Assembly: GCF_900176345.1 (NCBI RefSeq)
Contig: NZ_FWXU01000018.1
Span: 1 to 64,000, forward strand
Source: Rhizobium sp. RU36D
GTDB lineage: Bacteria > Pseudomonadota > Alphaproteobacteria > Rhizobiales > Rhizobiaceae
Reading direction: 5' to 3'
DNA length: 64,000 nt
The notes below the pieces were generated by a model. That model did not search any database. It was given only the letters and a program-made list of their open reading frames with translations, and was not told the DNA's origin. Below are positions 10,289-32,067 of this stretch, piece after piece; the first letter of the stretch is position 1, and each line of letters opens with the position of its first letter. A program made the translations under genes and the position numbers.

Positions 10289-10702
10289 TTACTCTGCAAT
10301 GCGCTGAACGAAGCGCGTCGTCACCGAGAGCTTGGCCGAACCGAGACGAAGCGCCTCGCGGGCGATCTCCTCGGACACACCGTCAATCTCGAACATGATA
10401 CGGCCGGGCTTGACCTTGCAAGCCCAGTATTCGACGCCGCCCTTACCCTTACCCATACGGACTTCGGTGGGCTTTGCGGTCACCGGAACATCGGGGAATA
10501 CCCGGATCCAAACGCGACCAGCGCGCTTCATGTAACGGGTGATCGCGCGACGAGCCGCTTCGATCTCACGAGCGTTGACGCGGTTCGGTTCCTGCGCCTT
10601 CAAGCCGAATTCGCCGAATGCAAGTTCAGAACCGCCCTTGGCGACGCCCTTGATGCGGCCCTTGAACTGCTTGCGATATTTTGTACGCTTTGGCTGCAAC
10701 AT
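10289..10702 (-). CDS. rplP: Large ribosomal subunit protein L16
   Basis: L16, located near the A-site tRNA elbow and required for late 50S assembly, 137 residues (E. coli 136). Starts [20 protein letters not shown]; signatures are [20 protein letters not shown] and [18 protein letters not shown]. It lies 39 bases after rpsC. Confidence 0.98.
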   Translation of the reverse strand: MLQPKRTKYRKQFKGRIKGVAKGGSELAFGEFGLKAQEPNRVNAREIEAARRAITRYMKRAGRVWIRVFPDVPVTAKPTEVRMGKGKGGVEYWACKVKPGRIMFEIDGVSEEIAREALRLGSAKLSVTTRFVQRIAE

Positions 10703-10741
10703 TTTCTTACTTCTCCGAGCTTATCTTTCGCCAGCGTTATC

Positions 10742-11482
10742 TTAAGCGTTTTCGCGGCGACGATCGCCACGATCACCGCGATCGCCACGGTCACGGGAAG
10801 CCGGACCCTGCGCATCGCCTTCGATTGCACGGCGCTCAGACGCCATCGGATCGTGCTCAAGGATTTCGCCCTTGAAGATCCAGACCTTGATACCGCAGAT
10901 ACCGTAGGCTGTTTCAGCCTCGGCAGTGCCGTAGTCGATGTCGGCACGCAGCGTGTGGAGCGGAACGCGACCTTCGCGATACCATTCCGTACGGGCGATT
11001 TCCGCGCCGCCGAGACGGCCGGCGCAGGTGATCTTGATGCCTTCGGCCCCAAGACGCATGGCCGACTGAACGGCACGCTTCATCGCACGACGGAAAGCGA
11101 TACGGCGCTCGAGCTGCTGGGCGATGCCCTGCGCAACCAGCGTTGCGTCCACTTCCGGCTTGCGCACTTCAACGATGTTGAGATGCGTTTCCGACTGGGT
11201 CATCTCGCCAAGCTTGCGGCGCAGCTTTTCGATGTCTGCGCCCTTCTTGCCGATGATCAGGCCCGGACGAGCCGAGTGGATCGTCACGCGGCACTTCTTG
11301 TGCGGACGCTCGATGACCACCTTGGCGATACCAGCCTGCTTCAGCTCGGCCATCAGGTACTTGCGGATCTTCAGATCCTCATGCAGCAGCTGGCCGTATT
11401 CGGCGTTGTCAGCGAACCAGCGGCTATCCCAGGTCCGGTTGATGCCGAGGCGGAAGCCAATCGGATTAATCTTCTGACCCAT
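10742..11482 (-). CDS. rpsC: Small ribosomal subunit protein S3
   Basis: S3 of the 30S head at the mRNA entry site, 246 residues. Starts [20 protein letters not shown]; the KH domain carries the GxxG loop in [20 protein letters not shown], and the C-domain has [20 protein letters not shown]. An extra Arg/Asp-rich tail (repeats of DRGDR) extends it past the 233-residue E. coli protein. Its ATG shares one base with the rplV stop (TAATG), indicating coupled translation. Confidence 0.98.
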   Translation of the reverse strand: MGQKINPIGFRLGINRTWDSRWFADNAEYGQLLHEDLKIRKYLMAELKQAGIAKVVIERPHKKCRVTIHSARPGLIIGKKGADIEKLRRKLGEMTQSETHLNIVEVRKPEVDATLVAQGIAQQLERRIAFRRAMKRAVQSAMRLGAEGIKITCAGRLGGAEIARTEWYREGRVPLHTLRADIDYGTAEAETAYGICGIKVWIFKGEILEHDPMASERRAIEGDAQGPASRDRGDRGDRGDRRRENA

Positions 11483-11871
11483 TATGCGGCCTCCACTTTG
11501 GCTTCGACTTCCCGGACGACGATCGTCAGGTGCGCGAAAGGCTTCTCAATGCGCGAGGCGCGGCCGCGGCCGCGGGCATGGAAGCGCTTCATCACGATCG
11601 ACTTGCCGACATAGGCTTCCGCCACGATCAGCTGGTCGACATCGAGATCATGGTTGTTCTCGGCGTTTGCGATTGCCGATTCCAGCGTCTTCTTGACGGT
11701 GCCGGCAATGCGCTTGCGGGAGAATTCCAGATCGGCCAGAGCGCGATCAACCTTCTTGCCGCGGATCAGCGCGGCAACCAGGTTGAGCTTCTGGGGGCTG
11801 ACGCGGAGGGTGCGCGCAACTGCCTGCGCCTCGTTGTCCTTCAGCCGGCGTTCGGCTTTTGCCTTGCCCAT
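11482..11871 (-). CDS. rplV: Large ribosomal subunit protein L22
   Basis: L22, whose beta-hairpin lines the nascent peptide tunnel, 129 residues. Starts [20 protein letters not shown]. The [20 protein letters not shown] motif and the C-terminal [20 protein letters not shown] are diagnostic. A longer in-frame extension runs back into rpsS, but 11871 gives the family start with GAAGAGGAAG-type binding site just upstream. Confidence 0.97.
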   Translation of the reverse strand: MGKAKAERRLKDNEAQAVARTLRVSPQKLNLVAALIRGKKVDRALADLEFSRKRIAGTVKKTLESAIANAENNHDLDVDQLIVAEAYVGKSIVMKRFHARGRGRASRIEKPFAHLTIVVREVEAKVEAA

Positions 11872-11873
11872 GG

Positions 11874-12152
11874 TTACTTCCTCTTCGCTTTCTTGTCCGC
11901 ACCGTGACCGTAATAGGTCCGGGTGGGAGCGAATTCTCCGAACTTGTGACCGACCATGTCTTCGTTGACACTGACGGGCACATGCTTGCTGCCGTTGTAG
12001 ACGCCGAAGGTAAGACCGACGAACTGCGGCAGGATGGTGGAGCGACGGCTCCACATCTTGATCACTTCACTGCGGCCGCCTTCGCGAACCTTCTCAGCCT
12101 TCTTGAGAAGGTAGCCGTCAACAAACGGGCCTTTCCATACTGAACGAGCCAT
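11874..12152 (-). CDS. rpsS: Small ribosomal subunit protein S19
   Basis: S19 of the 30S head, partner of S13 in bridge formation, 92 residues as in E. coli. Starts [20 protein letters not shown] and contains [20 protein letters not shown] and [16 protein letters not shown]. It ends 2 bases before rplV. Confidence 0.98.
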   Translation of the reverse strand: MARSVWKGPFVDGYLLKKAEKVREGGRSEVIKMWSRRSTILPQFVGLTFGVYNGSKHVPVSVNEDMVGHKFGEFAPTRTYYGHGADKKAKRK

Positions 12153-12167
12153 CTCTGACTACCTCTC

Positions 12168-13004
12168 TTACTTCTTCTTCTGGTGGCGCGAGCGCATGAT
12201 GAACTTGTCGGTCGACTTGTTCGAACGGGTACGCTTGCCCTTGGTCGGCTTGCCCCAGGGAGTGACCGGATGACGGCCACCCGAGGTGCGGCCTTCACCA
12301 CCGCCGTGCGGGTGGTCAACGGGGTTCATGACGACACCGCGGTTATGGGGACGCTTGCCGCGCCAAACGGTACGACCGGCCTTGCCGTCGTTGATGTTGG
12401 CGTGGTCAGGGTTGGAAACCGCGCCGATCGAAGCGAGGCAGGAGCCGTGAACCAGGCGCTGTTCGCCCGAGTTCAGGCGAAGGATCGCCATGCCGGCGTC
12501 ACGACCGACCAGCTGCACATAGGTGCCAGCCGAACGAGCGATCTGGCCGCCCTTGCCGGGCTTCATTTCCACGTTGTGGAGGATGGAGCCGACCGGGATG
12601 AACTGCAGCGGCATGGTGTTGCCAGGCTTCACGTCCACTGCCTTGTCAGAGGCAATGACCTTGTCGCCGGCAGCCAGGCGCTGCGGAGCCAGGATGTAGG
12701 CCAGTTCGCCGTCCTCGTACTTGACGAGAGCGATGAAAGCCGTGCGGTTCGGGTCGTATTCCAGACGCTCGACCGTGCCTTCAACGTCAAACTTGCGACG
12801 CTTGAAGTCGATCAGACGGTAGGTGCGCTTGTGACCGCCGCCGATGAAGCGGGCAGTGATACGGCCGAGGTTGTTACGGCCGCCGCTCTTGGAAAGACCT
12901 TCCGTCAGCGCCTTGACCGGCTTGCCCTTGTAAAGGCCGGAGCGGTCGACGATGACCAGCTGGCGCTGGCTCGGGGTGGTCGGATTGAAACTCTTCAATG
13001 CCAT
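12168..13004 (-). CDS. rplB: Large ribosomal subunit protein L2
   Basis: L2, a core 23S rRNA-binding protein needed for subunit joining and peptidyl transfer, 278 residues (E. coli 273). Starts [20 protein letters not shown]. The C-terminal signature [20 protein letters not shown] includes the conserved histidine implicated in activity. 16 bases separate it from rplW. Confidence 0.98.
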   Translation of the reverse strand: MALKSFNPTTPSQRQLVIVDRSGLYKGKPVKALTEGLSKSGGRNNLGRITARFIGGGHKRTYRLIDFKRRKFDVEGTVERLEYDPNRTAFIALVKYEDGELAYILAPQRLAAGDKVIASDKAVDVKPGNTMPLQFIPVGSILHNVEMKPGKGGQIARSAGTYVQLVGRDAGMAILRLNSGEQRLVHGSCLASIGAVSNPDHANINDGKAGRTVWRGKRPHNRGVVMNPVDHPHGGGEGRTSGGRHPVTPWGKPTKGKRTRSNKSTDKFIMRSRHQKKK

Positions 13005-13020
13005 TTTCTTGTTCCCTACC

Positions 13021-13314
13021 TCAGACGCCCGTCGACACGTCGATGGACTGGCCTTCGGCCAGCGTCACGATCGCCTTCTTGACGTCCTTCTGCTTGCCGG
13101 CGAAACCGCGGAACCGCTTGGTCTTGCCCTTGCGCAGCAGCGTGTTGACGGCCGTGACCTTGACGCCGAACAGCGCTTCGATGGCAGCCTTGATCTCGGG
13201 CTTGGAAGCGCCCTTGGCGACGTTGAAGACGACCTGGTTCTGTTCGGATACCATGGTCGACTTTTCGGTGATCGACGGAGAGAGGATCACATCGTAGTGG
13301 CGAAGATCAGTCAT
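13021..13314 (-). CDS. rplW: Large ribosomal subunit protein L23
   Basis: L23, at the tunnel exit, docking site for trigger factor and SRP, 97 residues. Starts [20 protein letters not shown]; the [20 protein letters not shown] block near residue 38 is diagnostic. Its start overlaps the rplD stop by 4 bases. Confidence 0.98.
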   Translation of the reverse strand: MTDLRHYDVILSPSITEKSTMVSEQNQVVFNVAKGASKPEIKAAIEALFGVKVTAVNTLLRKGKTKRFRGFAGKQKDVKKAIVTLAEGQSIDVSTGV

Positions 13315-13931
13315 TTGAACCGCTCCTCCAGAGCTTCAACCGCAGCCTTGGAAAGCACGAGCTTGCCACGACGCAGGATGTCGTAAACGTTGATGCCCTG
13401 AACCGGCAGAACATCAATGTTCGGGATGTTTGCCGCTGCGAGCTTGAAGTTGCTGTCGATTTCGGAGCCACCGATCAGCAGTGCGTTGGTGAGGCCGAGG
13501 CCGGCGAAGGTGCCGACGAGCGCCTTGGTCTTTGCATCGGCGGCAACCAGCTGGTCGACGATGATGAGCTCTTCAGCCTTGACCTTCGCAGACAGGGCGT
13601 GACGCAGAGCGAGTGCGCGAACCTTCTTGGGAAGGTCATGCTCGTGGCTGCGAACCACAGGGCCGTGAGCCTTGCCACCGCCGCGGAACTGCGGAGCGCG
13701 TGCCGAATGGTGACGAGCGCGGCCCGTACCCTTCTGCTTGTACATCTTGGCGCCGGTGCGGGAGACTTCAGCGCGGGTCTTCGACTTGTGCGTCCCCTGC
13801 TGCTTCTTCGCGAGCTGCCAGCGGATCATGCGGGCGATCAGGTCCTGACGCGGGTCGAGACCAAAAATCTCATCCGACAGGGAAACCGTACCTGCGTCCT
13901 TGCCCTCAAGGGTCTTGACGTTCAATTCCAT
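13311..13931 (-). CDS. rplD: Large ribosomal subunit protein L4
   Basis: L4, whose extended loop lines the peptide tunnel, 206 residues (E. coli 201). Contains [20 protein letters not shown] and the loop [20 protein letters not shown]. In E. coli L4 represses its own S10 operon; I could not identify the same leader structure here. Overlaps rplW by 4 bases. Confidence 0.98.
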   Translation of the reverse strand: MELNVKTLEGKDAGTVSLSDEIFGLDPRQDLIARMIRWQLAKKQQGTHKSKTRAEVSRTGAKMYKQKGTGRARHHSARAPQFRGGGKAHGPVVRSHEHDLPKKVRALALRHALSAKVKAEELIIVDQLVAADAKTKALVGTFAGLGLTNALLIGGSEIDSNFKLAAANIPNIDVLPVQGINVYDILRRGKLVLSKAAVEALEERFK

Positions 13932-13944
13932 GTGCCTGGCTCCC

Positions 13945-14586
13945 TTACTTCGATGCCGACTTGACGGCGTCGCGAACGATGATCCAGGACCCCTTGGAGC
14001 CGGGCACAGCGCCCTTCACCAGGATCAGACCGCGATCTTCGTCGGTCGAGACGACTTCAAGATTCTGCGTGGTGACGCGAGTCTGGCCCATGTGACCAGC
14101 CATGCGCTTGCCCTTCCAGACCTTGCCCGGATCCTGGTTGTTACCCGTCGAACCGTGCGAACGGTGCGAAACGGAAACACCGTGGGTCGCGCGAAGACCG
14201 CCGAAGTTGTGACGCTTGATGGCGCCGGCAAAACCCTTACCGATGGTCGTGCCCGTCACGTCGACCAGCTGGCCGGCGGCGAAGTGGCTTGCGGTCAGCT
14301 GTGCGCCGACTTCGAGAAGCTGATCTTCGGAAACGCGGAACTCGACGAGCTTGGCCTTGGGCTCAACGCTTGCGGCGGCGAAGTGGCCGCGCAGGCCCTT
14401 CGTGGTATTCTTGACCTTCGACTGGCCGGCGCCGAGCTGCAGCGCGGTGTAGCCATTCTTGTCTTGGGTGCGCTGGGCAACGACCTGTACGTTATCCAGC
14501 CGCAGAACTGTTACCGGGACATGTTCGCCGGCGTCGTTATAGACGCGGGTCATTCCCACTTTCTGTGCAATCACACCTGAACGCAT
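13945..14586 (-). CDS. rplC: Large ribosomal subunit protein L3
   Basis: L3, an assembly-initiating protein with a loop reaching the peptidyl transferase centre, 213 residues (E. coli 209). Starts [20 protein letters not shown]. The signature [20 protein letters not shown] includes the glutamine methylated by PrmB in E. coli. It lies 171 bases after rpsJ, a wider gap than usual, with no further gene in it. Confidence 0.98.
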   Translation of the reverse strand: MRSGVIAQKVGMTRVYNDAGEHVPVTVLRLDNVQVVAQRTQDKNGYTALQLGAGQSKVKNTTKGLRGHFAAASVEPKAKLVEFRVSEDQLLEVGAQLTASHFAAGQLVDVTGTTIGKGFAGAIKRHNFGGLRATHGVSVSHRSHGSTGNNQDPGKVWKGKRMAGHMGQTRVTTQNLEVVSTDEDRGLILVKGAVPGSKGSWIIVRDAVKSASK

Positions 14587-14757
14587 GGTTCATTCCTCTT
14601 GAGAGTCGAGAGAAGCCCAAAGGCCTTTCCCTTGCCTCTTTGTTTAAGGATTCCGTCCGGGCCCTTCCGAGCCCTTAGGTTTCCCGTTTCGAGAAGTCGT
14701 TGGCAGGTCTTGCCACGTACCTTCCTTGTTATTTCGGCTCTCGCCGGAATTACGTTT

Positions 14758-15066
14758 TTAAAGCTTGATTTCGACGTCCACGCCGGCAGCCAGGTCGAGC
14801 TTCATCAGAGCGTCAACGGTCTGCGGGGTCGGATCAACGATGTCGAGAAGGCGCTTATGGGTGCGCATCTCGAACTGTTCGCGGCTCTTCTTGTCGACGT
14901 GAGGCGAACGGTTAACAGTAAATTTTTCGATGCGAGTCGGGAGCGGTACCGGGCCGCGTACGCTTGCACCGGTGCGCTTTGCGGTAGAGACGATCTCCCG
15001 CGTGGAGGCATCGAGAACCCGGTGATCAAACGCCTTGAGGCGGATGCGGATATTCTGGCCGTTCAT
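14758..15066 (-). CDS. rpsJ: Small ribosomal subunit protein S10 (NusE)
   Basis: S10 of the 30S head, also the antitermination factor NusE that bridges NusB/NusG, 102 residues. Starts [20 protein letters not shown]; signature [20 protein letters not shown]. The start at 15066 fits the family; an in-frame extension upstream is not supported. It leads the S10 block, about 215 bases downstream of a good sigma-70 promoter. Confidence 0.98.
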   Translation of the reverse strand: MNGQNIRIRLKAFDHRVLDASTREIVSTAKRTGASVRGPVPLPTRIEKFTVNRSPHVDKKSREQFEMRTHKRLLDIVDPTPQTVDALMKLDLAAGVDVEIKL

Positions 15067-15282
15067 TCGACTTGTCCTTGTTCGTTTCCTTGCGTCCCGC
15101 ATACGCAGAGACAGTGAATTACCATTGACTGGCCGGCCCCGGATTTTCAAAAATCACAGGAGCCAAAAGAACCCCTGTCACTTGTCATTCTGAGGGCGCC
15201 GCCAGCGTCCAATCCTAGGATTGGGAAAAGCAGTGCCTGAACGAAACGATTCATAAAACCGTTACGTTGAGTAGATGGCCGG

Positions 15283-15311
15283 CACATACACCGTGATCAT
15301 CATGCCGTCAA
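15283..15311 (-). promoter_or_regulatory. Sigma-70 promoter of the S10 operon
   Basis: On the minus strand, TTGACG (15306-15311) and TATGTG (15283-15288) are separated by exactly 17 bases, a good match to the housekeeping promoter pattern. It lies between the tuf terminator and rpsJ and gives an untranslated leader of about 210 bases, long enough for regulation by a ribosomal protein (inference). Confidence 0.6.
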
Positions 15312-15383
15312 CCGTAGAGTCGGAAAGTCTGCAGATGAATTGAGCCGGGTCGAAAGACAGGTACCTAAATACCTTAGTTCGAA

Positions 15384-15417
15384 CAAAAAACAGCCGCCGG
15401 CACGAGCCGGCGGCTGT
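15384..15417 (-). terminator. Rho-independent terminator of the str (rpsL-tuf) operon
   Basis: Minus-strand stem ACAGCCGCCGGC / GCCGGCGGCTGT around a TCGT loop, followed by TTTTTTG. It begins about 9 bases after the first tuf stop. It is the strongest terminator in the cluster and separates rpsL-rpsG-fusA-tuf from the S10 operon. Confidence 0.9.
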
Positions 15418-15426
15418 CTTGCAATA

Positions 15427-16602
<1,176 letters not shown>

Positions 16603-16673
16603 TTTCGGCTCTCCATTCTTGATCCCGTCTAAGGGGAATATGTTTGTTCTTTATGGCGTGGTTTGTAGTCCGG

Positions 16674-18773
<2,100 letters not shown>

Positions 18774-18806
18774 GAGGACTGCCTTTCAATATGCGGTCGG
18801 TTCGGA

Positions 18807-19289
<483 letters not shown>

Positions 19290-19353
19290 TCAATATCTAT
19301 GGCGCTTTACCACGCGGAGAACCTCGCGCAGCGCCGGGAAAGTGAAAACCGAA

Positions 19354-19725
19354 TTACTTCGGACGCTTCGCACCGTACTTAGAACGGCGCTGCTTGCGGT
19401 TCTTGACGCCCTGGGTGTCGAGAACGCCGCGGATGATGTGGTAACGAACGCCCGGCAAGTCCTTGACGCGGCCGCCACGGATCATGACAACGGAGTGTTC
19501 CTGAAGGTTGTGACCTTCGCCCGGGATATAGCCGATGACTTCGAAGCCATTGGTAAGGCGGATCTTGGCAACCTTACGCAGAGCCGAGTTCGGCTTCTTC
19601 GGGGTCGTGGTGTAAACGCGGGTGCAAACGCCACGCTTCTGCGGATTTTCCTGGAGGGCAGGAACCTTATTGCGCTTTACCTGGGCCTGACGTGGCTTGC
19701 GGATCAGCTGGTTTACGGTAGGCAT
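19354..19725 (-). CDS. rpsL: Small ribosomal subunit protein S12
   Basis: S12, the decoding-centre protein, 123 residues. Starts [20 protein letters not shown]. The start at 19725 is chosen over an upstream in-frame one by homology. The residues known to mutate to streptomycin resistance look wild type: lysine in [11 protein letters not shown] and in [12 protein letters not shown]. First gene of the str block. Confidence 0.98.
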
Positions 19726-19989
19726 ATAACCATCCCTTGCAAAAACTAGTCTATCGAGCCCTTGCGGGCTGTGGCTTTGCCGTCTCCGGCGGAGGCGCAT
19801 CGTATTTCTTCATGCGCAAAATGTGGCCCTACCCGATTTCGCGGATGGACCACAAAAAGCAGAGGACGCACCAAGGTACGTCATGCGTGCAGCATTAGTG
19901 TCGTCTACGTGCGTTTGAACCTTGTTTGAGATGAACTCCAGCACGCGTCGTGCCGAAAAGCCTAACCTCACATCGGATCAGATGCCCGG

Positions 19990-20020
19990 CGTACTACTGT
20001 TTTCGCCAGTTTGCGTCAAG
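19990..20020 (-). promoter_or_regulatory. Candidate promoter for rpsL-rpsG-fusA-tuf
   Basis: Minus-strand TTGACG is followed 17 bases later by TAGTAC, a good -35 with a weak -10, about 265 bases upstream of rpsL. The whole 19726-20227 interval has no other gene I can support; it probably holds the str operon promoter and leader on the minus strand and the promoter of the 97-codon gene on the plus strand. Confidence 0.4.
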
Positions 20021-20227
20021 GGCAAAGTCCAACTTTTTGCCCAGCGCGCCTTGCGCTGCGGCAAATTGGAGCAAGTTATGCCCAAATGGTAAAAAAGATG
20101 ATGGCTTCGGTCAAAAGCTTTAGTCGTTTCACGCAAATGACGCTAATCATGATCACATAGTTGCGATGCAGCGCCTTCTACCGGGGATGCGCATCCGAAT
20201 CAAGATCTCTTCAACAGGACCGCCTTC

Positions 20228-20521
20228 ATGATTGCCACCCCTGATAACGACAACAACCTGGATCAGCCGATGGTGTTCATCATCATCGCCAAGGCTTATG
20301 AGGAGGACAATAGAGAAGGTATCGACCTGCACATCCTGCTGAGCGCGCCCGACGACGACTCGGCGGTGCGCGAAGCATTGAACGCGCTGGCCGAGGAAGG
20401 TTTCATCGAGGCCGACCTGGACCAGATCGGCATGGTGACGGAAGTGCCTGTCGACGAGCCACATGCCTCCGCCTATCAGGGCGCGCTCGAAGGGGAAGTC
20501 GCGATCATTCGCTTCGACTGA
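20228..20521 (+). CDS. Conserved small acidic protein of unknown function
   Basis: 97 residues, strongly acidic and without cysteines, signal peptide or membrane segment. The N-terminal half (QPMVFIIIAKAYEEDNREGI) reads like a beta strand plus helix, and EVAIIRFD closes the chain, suggesting a small compact alpha/beta protein. I recall similar proteins in Rhizobiaceae but no function. It is the only plus-strand gene between the rpoBC and str blocks and is followed by its own terminator. Start ATG at 20228 with CAGGA upstream. Confidence 0.8.
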   Translation: MIATPDNDNNLDQPMVFIIIAKAYEEDNREGIDLHILLSAPDDDSAVREALNALAEEGFIEADLDQIGMVTEVPVDEPHASAYQGALEGEVAIIRFD

Positions 20522-20542
20522 CCGCAGCACTTGATTGAACAG

Positions 20543-20580
20543 AAAACGGGCCGCCGGAACATCCGGTTGGCCCGTTTTTT
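20543..20580 (+). terminator. Rho-independent terminator after the 97-codon gene
   Basis: ACGGGCC...GGCCCGT stem with an inner CCGG/CCGG pairing, followed by TTTTTTG. It starts 22 bases after the stop codon, supporting the plus-strand gene as a real transcription unit. Confidence 0.85.
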
Positions 20581-20624
20581 GTTTTAGCTAGGTGGAGAGA
20601 CGTCGATCAACGACCGGGCAAACG

Positions 20625-20650
20625 AAAAACGCCCGGGCAAAACCCGGGCG
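20625..20650 (-). terminator. Rho-independent terminator after rpoC
   Basis: Stem CGCCCGGG / CCCGGGCG with a short loop, flanked on both sides by A/T runs (minus-strand TTTTTC), so it could work in both directions. It lies 50 bases past the rpoC stop and ends the rplKAJL-rpoBC transcript. Confidence 0.85.
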
Positions 20651-20700
20651 CTTTTTATTCCTAGCGATATCCGCGGCCAATTGGCCGCGATGGCTGCCGA

Positions 20701-24915
<4,215 letters not shown>

Positions 24916-25108
24916 GCCTGTCTCCTTGTTGGGCTTCACGCCCTTGCTGAGGATCGGTCTGCGACGAATTCCCGGGACGTCGCGCCGATCCCTCAAAATG
25001 ACAATAACCGCGAAATGCGGCAAAACTCCCCTCGCCCGTTCCGGCGAACCGGCATGGCAAGGGAAAGTGGCGTGCGCCGCCTTGCGGCAGCACACGCCCT
25101 GTCAAAAG

Positions 25109-29245
<4,137 letters not shown>

Positions 29246-29400
29246 CGTCGCTCCTTGTCGTTTTGCACCCGGGCCTGCAACAGACGGTGACCGCTGGCCA
29301 GGCGGCTCCGTCAATCATGGATCGTTCAATCTCGTCTCCAGACCATGCTGCCGGCCGGATTGCCGGGGACATGCTGCAAGACCATCCTCTTGAAGAACCC

Positions 29401-29436
29401 ATTACCCAAAAGCCGTTTCACTGGCTTTTGGGTAAT
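29401..29436 (-). promoter_or_regulatory. Long perfect hairpin between rplL and rpoB
   Basis: ATTACCCAAAAGCC and its exact complement pair over 14 bases around an 8-base loop. There is no U-run after it, so it is more like an RNA processing site or attenuator than a terminator. In E. coli the rplL-rpoB gap holds an attenuator and an RNase III site; equivalence here is inference. Confidence 0.55.
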
Positions 29437-29462
29437 CAGTTCACCGAGGAAACGACGAAGGA

Positions 29463-29480
29463 GGAGGGCCAAAGCCCTCC
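29463..29480 (-). promoter_or_regulatory. Second hairpin just after rplL
   Basis: GGAGGGC and its complement around a CTTTG-type loop, followed on the minus strand by TCCTCCTTCG. It begins 18 bases after the rplL stop. Together with the hairpin at 29401-29436 it may set the ratio of ribosomal protein to polymerase transcripts. Confidence 0.45.
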
Positions 29481-29497
29481 CCCGACGCATTTCGATA

Positions 29498-29878
29498 TTA
29501 CTTAACGTCGACCTTGGCGCCGGCGTCCTCAAGCTTCTTCTTGAGGTCAGCGGCTTCAGCCTTGGAAACGCCTTCCTTGACCGGCTTCGGAGCGCCTTCG
29601 ACCAGGTCCTTGGCTTCCTTGAGGCCGAGACCGGTGATGGCGCGGACTTCCTTGATGACGTTGATCTTGTTGGCGCCGGCATCCGTCAGGATGACGTCGA
29701 ACTCGGTCTTTTCTTCTTCAGCCGGAGCAGCGGCACCAGCAGCACCACCAGCAGCAGCAACAGCCACCGGAGCAGCGGCGGAAACGCCCCACTTTTCTTC
29801 GAGCATCTTGGAAAGCTCAGCAGCTTCCAGAACGGTCAGCGAGGAGAGGTCTTCAACGATCTTTGCGAGATCAGCCAT
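29498..29878 (-). CDS. rplL: Large ribosomal subunit protein L7/L12
   Basis: Stalk protein L7/L12, which recruits translational GTPases, 126 residues. The N-terminal dimerisation helices ([20 protein letters not shown]) are followed by an Ala/Gly-rich hinge (residues about 35-55) and the C-terminal domain with [20 protein letters not shown]. It lies 58 bases after rplJ. Confidence 0.98.
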   Translation of the reverse strand: MADLAKIVEDLSSLTVLEAAELSKMLEEKWGVSAAAPVAVAAAGGAAGAAAPAEEEKTEFDVILTDAGANKINVIKEVRAITGLGLKEAKDLVEGAPKPVKEGVSKAEAADLKKKLEDAGAKVDVK

Positions 29879-29936
29879 TGTGATAGTTCCTTAATATTCG
29901 GTTCGAACCGGTTTGATTTAACAGCAAAAATCCGCC

Positions 29937-30455
29937 TTAAGCGGCTTCGTCCTTCTTGGCATAGGCCGCAAACACACGAGCAAGCTGAGCTGCCGGTGCC
30001 TGAACAACGCCTGCGATGCGCGTAGCCGGAGTCTGGATCATGCCCAGCAGCTTTGCACGCAGTTCGTCCAGCGAAGGCAGGGTCGCAAGCGACTTGACTG
30101 CATCGGCGCTGAGCGTCGTCGTTCCCATGGCGCCGCCCAGAACAATGACCTTGTCATTGATCTTGGCGAAATCCATGATGACCTTGGGAGCGGTGATCGG
30201 ATCACTGCTGTAAGCAATGAGCGTCTGACCCTTGAACAGATCAGCCATTCCTTCCGCATCCGTGCCCTGAAGAGCGATCTTGGCCAGGCGGTTTTTCGCG
30301 ACTTTGACGGTACCGCCAGCTGCGCGCATCTTCGACCGGAAGTCGTTCATTTGCGCAACGGTGACACCAGCATAGTGGGCCACGACAACCGAACCGGAAG
30401 CCTTGAAGACTTCGTTCAGCTCCGTGACGAATTCGCGTTTTTCCGCTCTTTCCAC
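29937..30455 (-). CDS. rplJ: Large ribosomal subunit protein L10
   Basis: L10, the stalk base that binds 23S rRNA and anchors L7/L12 dimers, 172 residues. I chose a GTG start at 30455, giving (M)[20 protein letters not shown], because it has GGAGAC upstream and matches the family N-terminus; in-frame sequence upstream does not. Contains [16 protein letters not shown] near residue 43. The 333 bases before it form a candidate leader. Confidence 0.95.
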   Translation of the reverse strand: MERAEKREFVTELNEVFKASGSVVVAHYAGVTVAQMNDFRSKMRAAGGTVKVAKNRLAKIALQGTDAEGMADLFKGQTLIAYSSDPITAPKVIMDFAKINDKVIVLGGAMGTTTLSADAVKSLATLPSLDELRAKLLGMIQTPATRIAGVVQAPAAQLARVFAAYAKKDEAA

Positions 30456-30788
30456 TGTCTGTCTCCAGTAGACGGGACCGCAATCCTGCAGGCCCCGCCG
30501 GGTTTGCCTTTGCCTCAAGGGATCCAACTACATCAGATCCCAAGCGGCGCTTGAGGATCCTGTCCCCTCGCTCTGTCACCATCTGGTCACAGGCACAAGG
30601 CACACTAGGCTCGAACCAAATATCGCGGGCAACGCCCATTCAAATTCGGGTCTAACCCGTCTCATGCAGGCCAAGTGATTAAGGGAAAACCACCTGCAAT
30701 CTCGGACAGGAATTCCGGATTTCTCCGGAAACTCCCGGCCCCGAAGGACCGGGAATTCGTTTACTGCCGGCCAGGCCGGCAAATGCTA
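30456..30788 (-). promoter_or_regulatory. Candidate L10-type leader between rplA and rplJ
   Basis: This gap holds no gene. On the minus strand it has several inverted repeats soon after rplA (TGCCGGCC/GGCCGGCA at 30766-30782, CCCGGTCC/GGCCGGGA type and TTTCCGG/CCGGAA pairs at 30710-30756), then a long unstructured-looking stretch to the rplJ start. In many bacteria this gap folds into the L10(L12)4-binding leader that autoregulates rplJL; I infer the same role but cannot show the fold. Confidence 0.35.
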
Positions 30789-31484
30789 TCAGGCCGTGAC
30801 CGTGGACGGGTCGATCTTGACGCCCGGGCCCATGGTCGAGGAAATGGCAACGCGCTTGACGTAGTTGCCCTTGGCGCCTGCCGGCTTCGCCTTGATGACG
30901 GCGTCGGCAAATGCCTTGATGTTTTCTTCCAGAGCCTTGGCGTCGAAGGAGGCCTTGCCGATACCGGCGTGGATGATACCAGCCTTCTCGACGCGGAACT
31001 CGACTGCACCACCCTTGGATGCCTTGACGGCGCCAGCGACGTCCATGGTGACGGTGCCGACCTTCGGGTTCGGCATCATGCCACGCGGGCCGAGGACCTT
31101 ACCGAGGCGACCGACCAGCGGCATCATGTCCGGGGTTGCGATGCAACGATCGAAGTCGATCTTGCCGCCCTGAACGATTTCTACCAGGTCTTCCGCGCCG
31201 ACGATGTCAGCGCCGGCAGCCTTGGCTTCATCAGCCTTGGCGCCACGAGCGAAGACAGCAACGCGAACGTCGCGGCCAGTGCCGTTCGGCAGGTTGACAA
31301 CGCCACGGACCATCTGGTCGGCGTGGCGCGGGTCCACGCCGAGGTTCATGGCAACTTCGATCGTTTCATCGAACTTGGCAACGGCGCGCTGCTTGACCAT
31401 CGAGATGGCGTCGGACAGAGCAACGAGCTTGGTGGGGTCCACGCCATCGCGGACCTTCTGCATGCGCTTGGAAAGCTTAGCCAT
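30789..31484 (-). CDS. rplA: Large ribosomal subunit protein L1
   Basis: L1, the mobile stalk protein at the E site, 231 residues (E. coli 234). Starts [20 protein letters not shown]; the signature [20 protein letters not shown] is near residue 130. In E. coli L1 represses rplKA translation. It begins 2 bases after the rplK stop, so it is probably translated by coupling. Confidence 0.98.
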   Translation of the reverse strand: MAKLSKRMQKVRDGVDPTKLVALSDAISMVKQRAVAKFDETIEVAMNLGVDPRHADQMVRGVVNLPNGTGRDVRVAVFARGAKADEAKAAGADIVGAEDLVEIVQGGKIDFDRCIATPDMMPLVGRLGKVLGPRGMMPNPKVGTVTMDVAGAVKASKGGAVEFRVEKAGIIHAGIGKASFDAKALEENIKAFADAVIKAKPAGAKGNYVKRVAISSTMGPGVKIDPSTVTA

Positions 31485-31486
31485 GA

Positions 31487-31918
31487 TCAACCTACCACTT
31501 CCAGGCCCATGGAGCGGGCAGAGCCCTCGACCATCGCCATTGCGCCTTCGATATCAGCAGCATTCAGGTCCTTCATCTTCGCAGTAGCGATAGCGCGAAC
31601 CTGATCCTTGGAGATCGAACCGACCTTGGCGCCCTTGCCGGGCGTCTTGGAACCGGAGGTGATCTTTGCTTCCTTCTTCAGCCAGTAGGTAACCGGCGGC
31701 TGCTTCATCGCGAAGGTGAAGGACTTGTCCTGGAAATAGGTGATGACGACCGGGATCGGCATGCCCTTTTCCATTTCCTGCGTGGCGGCATTGAACGCCT
31801 TGCAGAATTCCATGATGTTGATGCCACGCTGACCAAGTGCAGGGCCGATCGGCGGGGACGGGTTTGCCGATCCTGCCTTCACCTGCAGCTTGAGTTGGCC
31901 CATAACTTTCTTAGCCAT
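31487..31918 (-). CDS. rplK: Large ribosomal subunit protein L11
   Basis: L11 of the GTPase-associated centre, 143 residues, needed for stringent response activation by RelA-type enzymes. Starts [40 protein letters not shown] is the N-domain signature. ATG 31918 preferred over an in-frame upstream ATG by homology and an AGAGAG binding site. The nusG-rplK gap is 149 bases. Confidence 0.98.
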   Translation of the reverse strand: MAKKVMGQLKLQVKAGSANPSPPIGPALGQRGINIMEFCKAFNAATQEMEKGMPIPVVITYFQDKSFTFAMKQPPVTYWLKKEAKITSGSKTPGKGAKVGSISKDQVRAIATAKMKDLNAADIEGAMAMVEGSARSMGLEVVG

Positions 31919-32067
31919 TACTCTCTGCCTTTCATTAAGGACCGACTGGGCGGTCCCGATATGCCGGATCACTCCAGCGGCTGCGGTTGCGTGGTACGAT
32001 TGACGGATCCGGCTTCAGATCGTCGCTCTTCCACGCGTTGGCGGGACATTCCAGCTCCGCCTCCTGC

